DNA of 64,000 nucleotides. It comes from Desulfobacteraceae bacterium UBA2245. GTDB taxonomy: Bacteria > Desulfobacterota > Desulfobacteria > Desulfobacterales > UBA2245. Below the pieces are notes generated by a model. The model worked only from the letters and a program-made list of their open reading frames with translations, did no database searches and had not been told where the DNA came from. How positions within the stretch are numbered: the stretch's first letter is position 1; every line of letters starts with the position of its first letter. Made by a program: the position numbers and the translations under genes. Shown in pieces: positions 55,804 through 63,832 of this stretch. The stretch spans positions 38,875 through 102,874 of the forward strand of contig DDYB01000017.1 of NCBI GenBank assembly GCA_002347265.1, written 5' to 3'.

Positions 55804-56295
55804 ATGAAACGCGGAACCCAAAAATTTATCGGAATGAAACTGATTGCGTTTATCATTTGCGGTTTTTTTCTGTTTCAGACCATCGGCTGCGGCACCCTGA
55901 TTTACCCGGAAAGAAGAGGGCAGAAAGCCGGCAAAGTCGATGTTCATGTCGCCATTCTGGACGGTCTCGGCCTGCTGCTGTTCATCATTCCCGGACTTGT
56001 GGCCTTTGCCGTGGATTTCACCACCGGCGCGATCTACCTGCCAGGCTCCAGGAAGGCCGGGAACTCTCAAGGCCATAGCGATAAGATCGTTAAGCTCAAT
56101 GCGGATCAGATGAAAACCGAAACCATCATTCGCATCGTTTCTCAACATACCGGACAGGCAATCGATTTTGATTCTCCGGGCATGCTGGCTTTCGAGCCGG
56201 AAGGTTCCGGCATGAACGTATTTTCCGAACTCGATCGTCTGGAAGCGTCATGCTCTCCGCCGGCCGCCATGCGGCTGTGCAAAAAATCTTCTTGA
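55804..56295 (+). CDS. Small conserved membrane/lipoprotein of unknown function
   Basis: A 163-residue protein with an N-terminal hydrophobic segment ending FQTIGCGTLIYPERRGQ, where Cys 31 could be lipidated, and a second membrane segment near residues 55-75 (LLLFIIPGLVAFAVDF, then TTGAIYLP). The GCGTLIYPERRGQ and IPGLVAFAVDF segments are seen in uncharacterised proteobacterial proteins as I recall. The last 50 residues are polar and may be unrelated. ATG 55804 has AGGAGG 5 bases upstream. A cobalamin riboswitch follows about 35 bases after the stop. Confidence 0.75.
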   Translation: MKRGTQKFIGMKLIAFIICGFFLFQTIGCGTLIYPERRGQKAGKVDVHVAILDGLGLLLFIIPGLVAFAVDFTTGAIYLPGSRKAGNSQGHSDKIVKLNADQMKTETIIRIVSQHTGQAIDFDSPGMLAFEPEGSGMNVFSELDRLEASCSPPAAMRLCKKSS

Positions 56296-56329
56296 CCTTG
56301 AAACGGGCTTCAAATAATAAAGCTTTCAT

Positions 56330-56500
56330 GTAGGGTAGCCCGAACCAGGGCTTGAACAGGGAAGACGGTGAAAATCCGTCGCGGACCCGCCGCTGTAACC
56401 GGGGACGAAAGCTGCAACAATGTCACTGTTCCGAAAAGGAACGGGAAGGCGCAGCCGGTAGGATGATCCGGAAGCCAGAAGACCTGCCCTCGTTATATAT
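56330..56500 (+). promoter_or_regulatory. Cobalamin (AdoCbl) riboswitch upstream of cobQ
   Basis: The conserved pieces are in order: AACAGGGAAGACGGTGAAAA, the core CCCGCCGCTGTAACCGGGGA, GGTAGGATG, and the B12 box GAAGCCAGAAGACCTGCC at 56471-56488. It is followed by an intrinsic terminator and then cobQ, so it probably ends transcription when cobalamin is plentiful. Confidence 0.93.
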
Positions 56501-56560
56501 CCGCTACGGCCCCGCGGAAAAGGGTCTGCGTGGAAAGCGTTCACGGATTAAAAACGGAAT

Positions 56561-56594
56561 CCCGAACCTTCAAAAGAAGGCTCGGGTTTTTTTT
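56561..56594 (+). terminator. Riboswitch-controlled intrinsic terminator before cobQ
   Basis: CCCGAACCTTC (56561-56571) pairs with GAAGGCTCGGG (56576-56586) with one mismatch and an AAAA loop, followed by eight T. It lies between the cobalamin riboswitch and the cobQ start, the expected place for the expression platform. Confidence 0.88.
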
Positions 56595-56635
56595 GGCCTT
56601 GCCCTCGCTGAAAGGCTGACAAAGGAAATTCAGGC

Positions 56636-58153
56636 ATGACGGGAAAAGGAAAACCCGGCGTAACGGGACCGAAAAAACAGACTCCGGCCCTGATGTTTCA
56701 GGGAACCGCTTCCAATGCGGGCAAAAGCATTCTCACGGCCGCCTTGTGCCGCATCCTGCTTCAGGACGGGCTGCGTCCGGCCCCGTTCAAGGCCCAGAAC
56801 ATGTCCCTGAACTCCTGCGTCACAAAAGACGGAGGAGAAATCGGCCGCGCTCAGGCGGTCCAGGCCCAGGCCTGCCGGCTTGACCCGGATGTGCGCATGA
56901 ACCCGGTGCTGCTCAAGCCCCATTCGGACATCGGCGCCCAGGTGATCGTTCGCGGAAAGGTTGTGCGGCACATGACGGTCGGCCAATACATCGCCTTCAA
57001 ATCCGAGGCCTTTGAGGCGGTCAGGCAATGCTATGACTCGCTGGCCGATGAATTTGACGCCGTGATTCTGGAAGGCGCCGGAAGCCCGGCCGAAATCAAC
57101 CTCAAGCACCACGACATCGTCAACATGGCCATGGCGCGGCACGCCATGTCCCCGGTACTGATCGCCGGCGACATCGACCGGGGCGGCGTGTACGCCGCCT
57201 TTGTCGGAACCATGGAAATACTCGACCCATGGGAGCGCGATCTGACGGCCGGGTTTGTGATCAACCGGTTCCGCGGGGATTCCGGCCTGCTGACACCGGC
57301 CAACGACTATATCCTTCGGAAAACCGGCAGACCTGTTCTGGGCGTCGTCCCCTATCTTCAGAACCTGGGGCTTCCCGAGGAGGATTCGGTCAGTTTCAAG
57401 CAAAGAGGCGACCGGGTTTCGAAAAATGATTCAACCGTGGAGATCGCCGTCATCGACCTTCCCCATATCTCCAATTTCACGGATTTTGATGCCCTTGAAA
57501 TCGAGGACGACGTACGCGTGTCCATCATCCGCAAGGCCGGGGATCTGAAAAATCCGGAGGCGGTGATTCTGCCGGGAAGCAAGAATGTCGCCGGAGATCT
57601 GGCCTATCTTGAAAGCAGCGGCATTGCCGACGGCGTTCGAAACCTCGCCAACCAGGGCCGCACAAGGATCATCGGCATCTGTGGCGGGTTTCAGATGATC
57701 GGAGAGCGGATTTTCGACCCCTGCGGGGTTGAATCCGCCGGTCCAACGCGCGCACTGGGCCTGATCCCCCTGCAGACCACCATGGAGCCTGAAAAGACCC
57801 TGGCCCGAACCTCCGGGTTTCACGTCCGGTCCGGACAGCCGGTTTACGGCTACGAGATTCATCACGGCCGAACCGAGGCCCGGAATCTTTGCCCGATCAT
57901 GAAAAACAACGACGGAATGCCCCTGGCTTTCGGCGCCGAAGACGAACGCATCTGGGGAACCTATCTTCACGGCGTTTTCGACGCGGACTCCTTCCGCCGG
58001 CATTTCATCGACGCGCTGCGAATGGACCGGGGTCTTGCCCCGGTCGGTGAAATCCGCGCCTGCTATGACATCGAGGCAGCCCTGGACCGGTTGGCCGATA
58101 CGGTGAGAAGCCATCTGGATATGAACGCGATTTACCGGATCATGGGAATATAA
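56636..58153 (+). CDS. cobQ: Cobyric acid synthase
   Basis: A 505-residue amidotransferase that amidates four side chains (b, d, e, g) of adenosyl-cobyrinic a,c-diamide using glutamine and ATP. The N-terminal P-loop domain has MFQGTASNAGKSILTAALCR and KAQNMSLNSCVTKDGGEIGR. The C-terminal glutaminase domain has the nucleophilic Cys in IIGICGGFQMIGE and the His in GTYLHGVFD. The length matches CobQ/CbiP. It is controlled by the riboswitch upstream, and no other corrin-ring gene is intact in the window. Confidence 0.96.
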   Translation: MTGKGKPGVTGPKKQTPALMFQGTASNAGKSILTAALCRILLQDGLRPAPFKAQNMSLNSCVTKDGGEIGRAQAVQAQACRLDPDVRMNPVLLKPHSDIGAQVIVRGKVVRHMTVGQYIAFKSEAFEAVRQCYDSLADEFDAVILEGAGSPAEINLKHHDIVNMAMARHAMSPVLIAGDIDRGGVYAAFVGTMEILDPWERDLTAGFVINRFRGDSGLLTPANDYILRKTGRPVLGVVPYLQNLGLPEEDSVSFKQRGDRVSKNDSTVEIAVIDLPHISNFTDFDALEIEDDVRVSIIRKAGDLKNPEAVILPGSKNVAGDLAYLESSGIADGVRNLANQGRTRIIGICGGFQMIGERIFDPCGVESAGPTRALGLIPLQTTMEPEKTLARTSGFHVRSGQPVYGYEIHHGRTEARNLCPIMKNNDGMPLAFGAEDERIWGTYLHGVFDADSFRRHFIDALRMDRGLAPVGEIRACYDIEAALDRLADTVRSHLDMNAIYRIMGI

Positions 58154-58154
58154 A

Positions 58155-58259
58155 ATGCCGGATGCCCTGCCGATTACCTGCCCGAGAATCGTGATTTCCG
58201 CAGCCCACACGGATCTCATCGAAGCGCTGACGGCAAAGCTGCCGCCCCTCAGAATGTGA
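58155..58259 (+). pseudogene. 34-codon ORF after cobQ, possible stump of cbiA/cobB
   Basis: Starts one base after the cobQ stop and ends within the 3' end of the convergent receptor remnant. The protein contains CPRIVISAAH, which resembles the N-terminus of cobyrinate a,c-diamide synthases (PRIVI-S/A-A-x-x-SGSGKT), but the P-loop that should follow is missing. The cbiA reading is an inference from eight residues and from its place beside cobQ; chance resemblance is possible. Confidence 0.35.
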
Positions 58260-58694
58260 GGTTCAAACCCGAGACAAACCGGATTCCATCGTCGGGATAG
58301 CCGTAGTGCACCTCGAAGTCGGCATCGAAAAGGTTCTCGATGTGGACGAACCATTCGGCGGCCAGGCTTTGATCTTGAAGGGTTTGACGGCCTTGAGGTC
58401 CACGGTTGCATAGGCGTCGATCCGCTGATCCTTGCGGTTTTCGGATTCGCTGTACTGATCGGAAACATACCGCTCTGTCGTTTCCAGGCGGACGGCGGAA
58501 TTCTTCAGCGTATAGAGGAGTGAAAGCTTGAGTTTCACCGCGGGCGTGCAGGGCAGTTCTTTCCCGGCCTCACATACTTCCGAATCCTGAACGATGGCGT
58601 TGGCATCCACGGTCAGTCCGTTTTCCAGCATGCGCTTGAAGGTCGCCTCCACGACGATTCGCCAGGTTCTTTCTCTTTCCGGAAAAAGAATGTT
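58249..58694 (-). pseudogene. BtuB-like TonB receptor, C-terminal remnant with frameshift
   Basis: About 148 codons of the last barrel strands of a TonB-dependent receptor. Frame 1 reads ERERTWRIVVEATFKRMLEN and onward to VDLKAVKPFKIK; a change of frame near 58368 then gives AAEWFVHIENLFDADFEVHY, then GYPDDGIRFVSGLNLTF and a stop. The final ENLFDADFEVHYGYP stretch and terminal Phe are classical for BtuB-like receptors. An in-frame stop closes the 5' side, so some 450 N-terminal residues are gone. It lies 21 bases after btuF-cbiZ in the same direction, so it was probably a corrinoid receptor in that operon. Confidence 0.82.
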
Positions 58695-58715
58695 TCATGA
58701 AATTCATATCTTTCG

Positions 58716-60740
58716 TCATTCACTCTTTTCCGCATTGGCCAGATGGACGGAAACCCCGGTAAAAATGGCGTTCAGGGCCATGGCAAGCGGCTTTGGCATG
58801 TCATCGTCCGTAAAATGGGAGTTTATGGCCTCCACCGGCGTACCGGCGATTCGGCCGGCCGTCTCCAGACACCATGTTTCAAACAGAACCAGATCGTTGA
58901 CCGTTTCCCGTCCGGCGCCGTCGCTCAGGGCCATGGCCGCTTCCAGAAAACCGGCAATGGCGGGGTCCAGCAGGGCCTGCTCCGCCTGCCCCGCAAAAGC
59001 GTCTTTTTCTGCAAGACAGTCGCAACCGGAATCGGAAACCAGCTGAGAGACGCTCAAATGACGATCGGCGAGCCGCTGAAAGATGTCCCGTTGGGCTGCA
59101 ATCCCGTTTTGCCTGAATATCGCTTCCCGGACTCCGGCATAAGCGGCGCGGGCGATCAACTCGCCCATCTTGCAGTGACCTCCCGCATTGTCGATGGACA
59201 AACCGTCCCCCTGGACCAAGATGATGTTGTCCGTTCCGGTTCCGGTGGCCGCAGCGGTCAAAGGCAGACAGGTGCTGCGGATGTCCAGGTCCTGAAGGGC
59301 GGCGGTTTTGCCCTCGGTCGCCGAGATAATGGCCCGGGTCAGGGCCCGGGGAGTCAGGCGCATGTTGGTGAGAAATATCATGTTGATGGTTCCCGGCTCG
59401 TAGTACAGGCCGGCATCCGTTCCCATGCGGACCGCATTGCCGCTCACTCCGGCGGTGACCAGGGCGTAGACCGTCATCTCCCTGAAGGTCTCCTTTTGAA
59501 TGACCAGGTTGTCCATATCCGCGCCGGTAAACAAAAATGCGGCGCTTTTTTCATCCCGGCCGATCGCGGGATAAATCTCGCTTCGAAGCTCCTGAAGGCT
59601 CCTGGCGTGGTTCAGAGCCCAGCAGGGCGGCGGCGAATAGTGGTTGCCCACGGTCAGTATGCCTTCCCTTTGCCCCTCCAGGGTGGAGACCACGGTGCGG
59701 GGGGATTTAAAATCGACGATCAGGCTCTTGTTCTCGAAATCGTGAATCACGCTGGCTGCGACGGCGACTTCCTGAACAAAATCCAGTGCAAGGGAAAGGG
59801 GCCGGACGCCGGTCACCCGGCGGGGCAGCAGTTCCAGGCCGGCATCGGAAAATTCTTCGGTATAGATCAGGGAGGCGAACCAGGAAACGAAATCGCCCAG
59901 ATGACTGGCGGCCCGGCAGGTGAGATCGCAGGGAAACATGTAAATCCGCTGCTGTTTCACGGCATCCACGGATTTCCATCCCTCCTGAGTGAAAAAGGAT
60001 TCGGCCGCTTTCCGGTCCCCGCCGCATCCGTAGAGGATCTGAGGATTGAAGCGCACCCACTCCTCCCGAGTCACCGGCACAACGGCGCCGGGTTTTCCGA
60101 AATCCGGCGAAATGCCCCCGGCGGCCCGAATCATCTCATTTTGAAACGAATCGCTTCCCGGCGTCATCATCGTGTCCCGTCCCATGAGGCGCATCACCCG
60201 CTTGCGCTTCTCCGCCGGAATGTTTTCCACCTTCCGGGCGATCAAGTCCAGCTGCCGCCGGTTTTTCTCCACCAGTTCATCGGCCGCCGCTTTCCTGTCA
60301 AACAACGCGCCCATCATCTGAATATGGCGGAATGCATCGCTCATCTTTCGTGTTTCCATCACCAGCGCCGGAACCCCGCCCAGCCTGGCGATGAGTTCCG
60401 AATGGACCGATGAGGCGATCACCAGGTCGGGCTTCAGGGCCAGAATCCGATCCGCCGAGGGCGAAAAAAACCCGCCGACGACGGTCTTGCCGCCGGCGCC
60501 GGGAATGCCGGCGCTGTGAAGGGTGATGCCGGTCAGGGCCGCTTCGGCGCCGATGGCAAAAATGATTTCCGTGGCCGAAGGCATCAGGGAAACCACCTGC
60601 CGGGGCACGGCATTCAGATGAATTTGATTTCCGGAGTCATCGGTAATCTCAATGGGCCCCGCCCATGCGGCCGCGCAGAAGCTGATCCAGAAAACAAGAA
60701 CCCATTTCCATGATTTTCCGCAGTTCAATTGGTTTTTCAT
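58716..60740 (-). CDS. BtuF-like corrinoid-binding protein fused to CbiZ amidohydrolase
   Basis: A 674-residue exported protein. A signal peptide of about 27 residues ends AAAWA. Residues 30-300 are a periplasmic binding domain of the BtuF type (RQVVSLMPSATEIIFAIGA, LKPDLVIASS). Residues 345-560 are CbiZ, which removes the aminopropanol side chain of cobinamide/pseudocobalamin so that it can be rebuilt (PRTVVSTLEGQREGILTVGN, then AVRMGTDAGLYYEPGTINMI). The remaining 110 residues continue the CbiZ-family C-terminus. The start ATG has AGGAAGG upstream. A cobalamin riboswitch and a terminator precede it. No BtuC or BtuD gene is present. Confidence 0.9.
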   Translation of the reverse strand: MKNQLNCGKSWKWVLVFWISFCAAAWAGPIEITDDSGNQIHLNAVPRQVVSLMPSATEIIFAIGAEAALTGITLHSAGIPGAGGKTVVGGFFSPSADRILALKPDLVIASSVHSELIARLGGVPALVMETRKMSDAFRHIQMMGALFDRKAAADELVEKNRRQLDLIARKVENIPAEKRKRVMRLMGRDTMMTPGSDSFQNEMIRAAGGISPDFGKPGAVVPVTREEWVRFNPQILYGCGGDRKAAESFFTQEGWKSVDAVKQQRIYMFPCDLTCRAASHLGDFVSWFASLIYTEEFSDAGLELLPRRVTGVRPLSLALDFVQEVAVAASVIHDFENKSLIVDFKSPRTVVSTLEGQREGILTVGNHYSPPPCWALNHARSLQELRSEIYPAIGRDEKSAAFLFTGADMDNLVIQKETFREMTVYALVTAGVSGNAVRMGTDAGLYYEPGTINMIFLTNMRLTPRALTRAIISATEGKTAALQDLDIRSTCLPLTAAATGTGTDNIILVQGDGLSIDNAGGHCKMGELIARAAYAGVREAIFRQNGIAAQRDIFQRLADRHLSVSQLVSDSGCDCLAEKDAFAGQAEQALLDPAIAGFLEAAMALSDGAGRETVNDLVLFETWCLETAGRIAGTPVEAINSHFTDDDMPKPLAMALNAIFTGVSVHLANAEKSE

Positions 60741-60785
60741 CTTTGGCCTTCCTGTAAAAAAGATCACCCTTTGTCTGTCCGGAGA

Positions 60786-60826
60786 AACAAAAATCCCCGG
60801 ACCGATGGTGATTTCGATCCGGGGAT
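60786..60826 (-). terminator. Riboswitch-controlled intrinsic terminator before btuF-cbiZ
   Basis: ATCCCCGGA (60793-60801) pairs with TCCGGGGAT (60818-60826). Read on the minus strand, the hairpin is followed by TTTTTGTT, 46 bases before the btuF-cbiZ start and after the riboswitch. Confidence 0.8.
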
Positions 60827-60892
60827 GTCCCTTTTTTATCCTTGGAATCTGAGCAGCGCGCTTCCGTCCACGAAGCATACGCTCTACATTTC

Positions 60893-61060
60893 AGGCAGGT
60901 CTTCTGACTCACGGTTCATCCTACCAGCCTCGCCTTCCCGACAGTCAACCATCGTCAGTGGCGTTGTTACGGCTTTCGTCCCCGATTACAGCAGCGGGCC
61001 TGTCTCCGATTTTCACGAAGTTCCCTATTAAGCTCTTTCGAGCGCCTGAATGTGAAAGTG
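60893..61060 (-). promoter_or_regulatory. Cobalamin riboswitch upstream of btuF-cbiZ
   Basis: On the minus strand: AATAGGGAACTTCGTGAAAA, the core CCCGCTGCTGTAATCGGGGA, GGTAGGATG and the B12 box GAGTCAGAAGACCTGCC at 60896-60912. It differs in peripheral loops from the cobQ riboswitch, so it is not a recent copy. Confidence 0.92.
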
Positions 61061-61210
61061 GACGCTAACCAATCTTGTCGCCGGTGTCAAGGCAAATGGT
61101 TAATCAATTCCTTCGAGGGTCAGGCGGCCGGAATGCGCACGTTGAGTCCTTCTGAACCGGTCCGACAAAACTGGAAGGAAAACAACCGGCAATTCGATTG
61201 GGCGATCCGG

Positions 61211-61750
61211 TTACTTCAAAATCTTGAGAATCTTCCTGAATCGATCTCCCTCGGCCGACTTGAGCAGCTCGAACAGAGCGGTTTCGACACTCGTCAAACC
61301 GGCGCCGGCATCTCTCATCTTCTGCAAACCGATTTTCTTGTTCTCCATCTTTCTTGAAGACACAGCGTCCGCTGCAACCTGAACCTCATACCCGAGATTC
61401 ACCAGATCCACTGCTGTCTGATAGACGCAGACGTGCGCCTCAATTCCTGCAATCAAAACCTGTTTGCGATTCAGCGCTTTCAGAGCCTGCGCAAAGCGGT
61501 CGTTCCGGCAGCTGCTGAAGCTCATCTTGCCGATCGGCTGGATATTGCTCAGGATGTCTGCAATTTCAGGAATGGTCGGCCCCAGGCCTTGAGGATTCTG
61601 CTCGACCCAGAGAATCGGAATGTCCAGAACCTGAATCCCCTTGATGAGCTTTTGAACGTTCTCGAACAGAAGTTCTTTCCCGTGCATCGAATGCGCTAGA
61701 TTGCCCTGAACATCGACGATCAGCAGGACGACGTTTTCGATATCGAGCAT
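61211..61750 (-). CDS. Isochorismatase-family hydrolase
   Basis: A 179-residue cysteine hydrolase of the isochorismatase/nicotinamidase fold. The catalytic triad is visible: Asp in LLIVDVQGNLA, Lys in IGKMSFS, and Cys in GIEAHVCVYQTAVDLV. The length and lack of a nicotinamidase metal-site DxH pattern point to the small YcaC/hydrolase branch with unknown substrate. ATG 61750 has AAGGGG 6 bases upstream; a longer frame adds 8 residues. It lies 67 bases after the membrane protein gene on the same strand. Confidence 0.9.
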   Translation of the reverse strand: MLDIENVVLLIVDVQGNLAHSMHGKELLFENVQKLIKGIQVLDIPILWVEQNPQGLGPTIPEIADILSNIQPIGKMSFSSCRNDRFAQALKALNRKQVLIAGIEAHVCVYQTAVDLVNLGYEVQVAADAVSSRKMENKKIGLQKMRDAGAGLTSVETALFELLKSAEGDRFRKILKILK

Positions 61751-61817
61751 GATGCACCCCTTTCTGTGACGCACTCGAACACATTCTCAGCCATCCGTAT
61801 TCTCATGGGCCTTTTCT

Positions 61818-62150
61818 TCATTTCAGAATCCATTGGTGAACCAGCGCCGCGCACATCCAAACGCCGAAACCGGACACAAGAACAAAAGGCAGCGGAATAT
61901 GCTTCTTGAAGCACACGAAAGCCGCCAGAAAGAAAAGCGTGGTTGGCAGCATCCCCCAGATAGCGCCTTTGGTAAACTCCTGCATGATCTTGGGATCCCC
62001 CTTGTTTTCCAGATACATCCAGACAAGGACGAGAGCGCCTGTAAGCGGCATGACGCCGATAAGCCCGGCTGTAGCGGGAAGTTTCTTCCCGATGGCCGTG
62101 GCGGCCAGAATGATCGCCAGGCTGACCACAATTTTGATCAGAATCTGCAT
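61818..62150 (-). CDS. Small membrane protein, DUF3147/GlpM-like
   Basis: A 110-residue protein with four hydrophobic segments (about 5-20, 30-48, 63-80, 87-105). The pattern SLAIILAATAIGKKLPATAG at the N-terminus recalls DUF3147/GlpM-family membrane proteins, but the match is by memory. It is followed by the isochorismatase gene and preceded by the methyltransferase gene, all on the minus strand. Function unknown. Confidence 0.65.
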   Translation of the reverse strand: MQILIKIVVSLAIILAATAIGKKLPATAGLIGVMPLTGALVLVWMYLENKGDPKIMQEFTKGAIWGMLPTTLFFLAAFVCFKKHIPLPFVLVSGFGVWMCAALVHQWILK

Positions 62151-62229
62151 TGTTTTCCTTCCTGTTCATCAACGAGGCGCACCATCAGCAGTTGAGCGCA
62201 GAAAAATGGCCGGCCGGCTCAGCGGCCTG

Positions 62230-62859
62230 TCAGCCGTTCAACTTCATCCCTCTCGCCGCCACAAACGCCCCTTTGCCGAATCCATTCTGAATCGCCTCCG
62301 GCGCCTCTTCAGGAATCACGGTCTGTCTGAACGCCAAATCTGCAAAGCCCGCATCCGTGAGATATTTGCAGACCTCCTGTGCTGTAAAAAAGGCGGCATC
62401 TTTGTAAAAAACGCTCGTTTTGCGCCGGTCGTCATACTGTTTTCCCAATTCGCTTTCTCTGTCTATAAATCCCACGATGATGCATCCGCCGGGCTTCAGC
62501 ACCCGGAACACTTCTGTGAAGGATTTGAGCACATCATCCACAAAACAGATGGTCGTCACCATCAGCACAAGGTCGAACTCGCAATCAGAGAACGGCAAAT
62601 TCTCCGCCACGCCTCGAAAAACTCGAATGCCCCGTTTTTCGGCTTTTGCGGCCATTTTTTCGGATGGTTCCACGCCGAATTGGATTCCCAAAGGCGCGGC
62701 AAATCTGCCCGAGCCAACGCCCACTTCCAGTCCTTTGACTGCAGGGGAAGGAATCAGCCGGCGGATCGCCTCCAGCTCGGCACGATAGACATCGCGGTTT
62801 TTTTCAAACCACTCGTCGTATCTGTCGCCGTGTTTGTCGAACGGCTCTGTTTTCGGCAT
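62230..62859 (-). CDS. SAM-dependent methyltransferase (class I)
   Basis: A 209-residue class I methyltransferase: motif I GLEVGVGSGRFAAPLG near residue 45, followed by FGVEPSEKM, then VAENLPFSDCEFDLVLMVTT near 85, and the post-motif LKPGGCIIVGFID near 125. Such enzymes methylate small molecules or quinones (UbiE/Methyltransf_11 group). ATG 62859 is preferred because longer starts run into the upstream hydrolase gene. No partner indicates the substrate. Confidence 0.9.
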   Translation of the reverse strand: MPKTEPFDKHGDRYDEWFEKNRDVYRAELEAIRRLIPSPAVKGLEVGVGSGRFAAPLGIQFGVEPSEKMAAKAEKRGIRVFRGVAENLPFSDCEFDLVLMVTTICFVDDVLKSFTEVFRVLKPGGCIIVGFIDRESELGKQYDDRRKTSVFYKDAAFFTAQEVCKYLTDAGFADLAFRQTVIPEEAPEAIQNGFGKGAFVAARGMKLNG

Positions 62860-62887
62860 ACAAGGCCCCATTTCAACCCGGTCGCTT

Positions 62888-63832
62888 TCAATGACCCCGC
62901 TGCATTCTCCCGGAAAGCGCACGAATCGCCTGTTCCAGCGCCCGGTTGAATTCTTCCGGACGGTCCATCATCAGAAAATGATCCGCTCCCTTGAGAACGA
63001 TGGCATCGTAAGGCACCATGTGTCGCCGGTTTGCCTCGTAATTGATCGGCCACAGATCTCCATTCACGCTGAAGACCGGAATGCGGTTTTGATCAAATAT
63101 TCCGGCCGCTTCTCCGGTGATGTACTGCGACATCATCTCGTTCATCGCGCTCAGGGCGACAGCCGGCGGGGCAGCTGAAATATCCGAGAAAACCCATTCT
63201 CGAAGCTGCGGGTCGGTGCTGGGTGAAAACATCTCCGCTATAAATTGCCGGCTTCCTGTCTGAAAGTCGTTTTCAATAGGGGCAATCATGTTTCCGAGCG
63301 CTTCCTGAGTCAGCGGATATTCAATGTTTTCCAGCGTATCTACGCCGATCAGGCCCAATAAGCGATCCGGCATGAGCCGGGCGGCCTCCGCAATCACCGA
63401 ACCGCCCATGGAGTGCCCTATCAGAATCACGCTTCGGCTGCCTGTCGCTTCGGTCACGGCGCGCACATCCTCTCCGAAAGCCGACATGGTATATTACCGG
63501 CGCATCATCCCGGAATGGCCGTGACCTGCAAGGTCAAGAATGACAACGCGGTGCTTTTTTGAAAAATACGGCGTCTGGGCACGCCAGTAGCGGGAATCGC
63601 AGCTCCAGCCATGCACGAACACAAGCGTCGGTTCGCCGGAGCCATAAATTTCATACGAAATCGGAGTGCCGTCCTTGGACGGGACCACACAAGGCCACTC
63701 TGTCTGCGCCTGTATCGCTCCACAGGTCCAACTCAGTAACATCAGGCAACCGGCAAGGCTTGCCAGATATTTCACAACCGATCTGCAGCCAAGCCCGCCG
63801 TCATTCAGAACGATATGGGTTTTAACCTTCAT
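62888..63832 (-). pseudogene. Secreted alpha/beta hydrolase interrupted by an in-frame stop
   Basis: A 314-codon frame with one TAA at 63494-63496. Before it: a signal peptide (ending AIQAQ), then SYEIYGSGEPTLVFVHGWSC, and DLAGHGHSGMMRR. After it, in the same frame: YTMSAFGEDV, then VILIGHSMGGSVIAEAARLM with the nucleophilic serine, and a C-terminal GADHFLMMDRPEEFN with the catalytic His. Without the TAA, this would be a complete 314-residue hydrolase. It could be a nonsense mutation, a sequencing error, or stop readthrough. If only the second half is made, the product lacks the oxyanion-hole part and the signal peptide. Confidence 0.82.

Noticed and set aside
58263..58652. 129-codon minus frame as an independent gene
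   Set aside because: Its N-terminal two thirds are receptor barrel and its tail is frameshifted nonsense; it belongs to the BtuB-like remnant.
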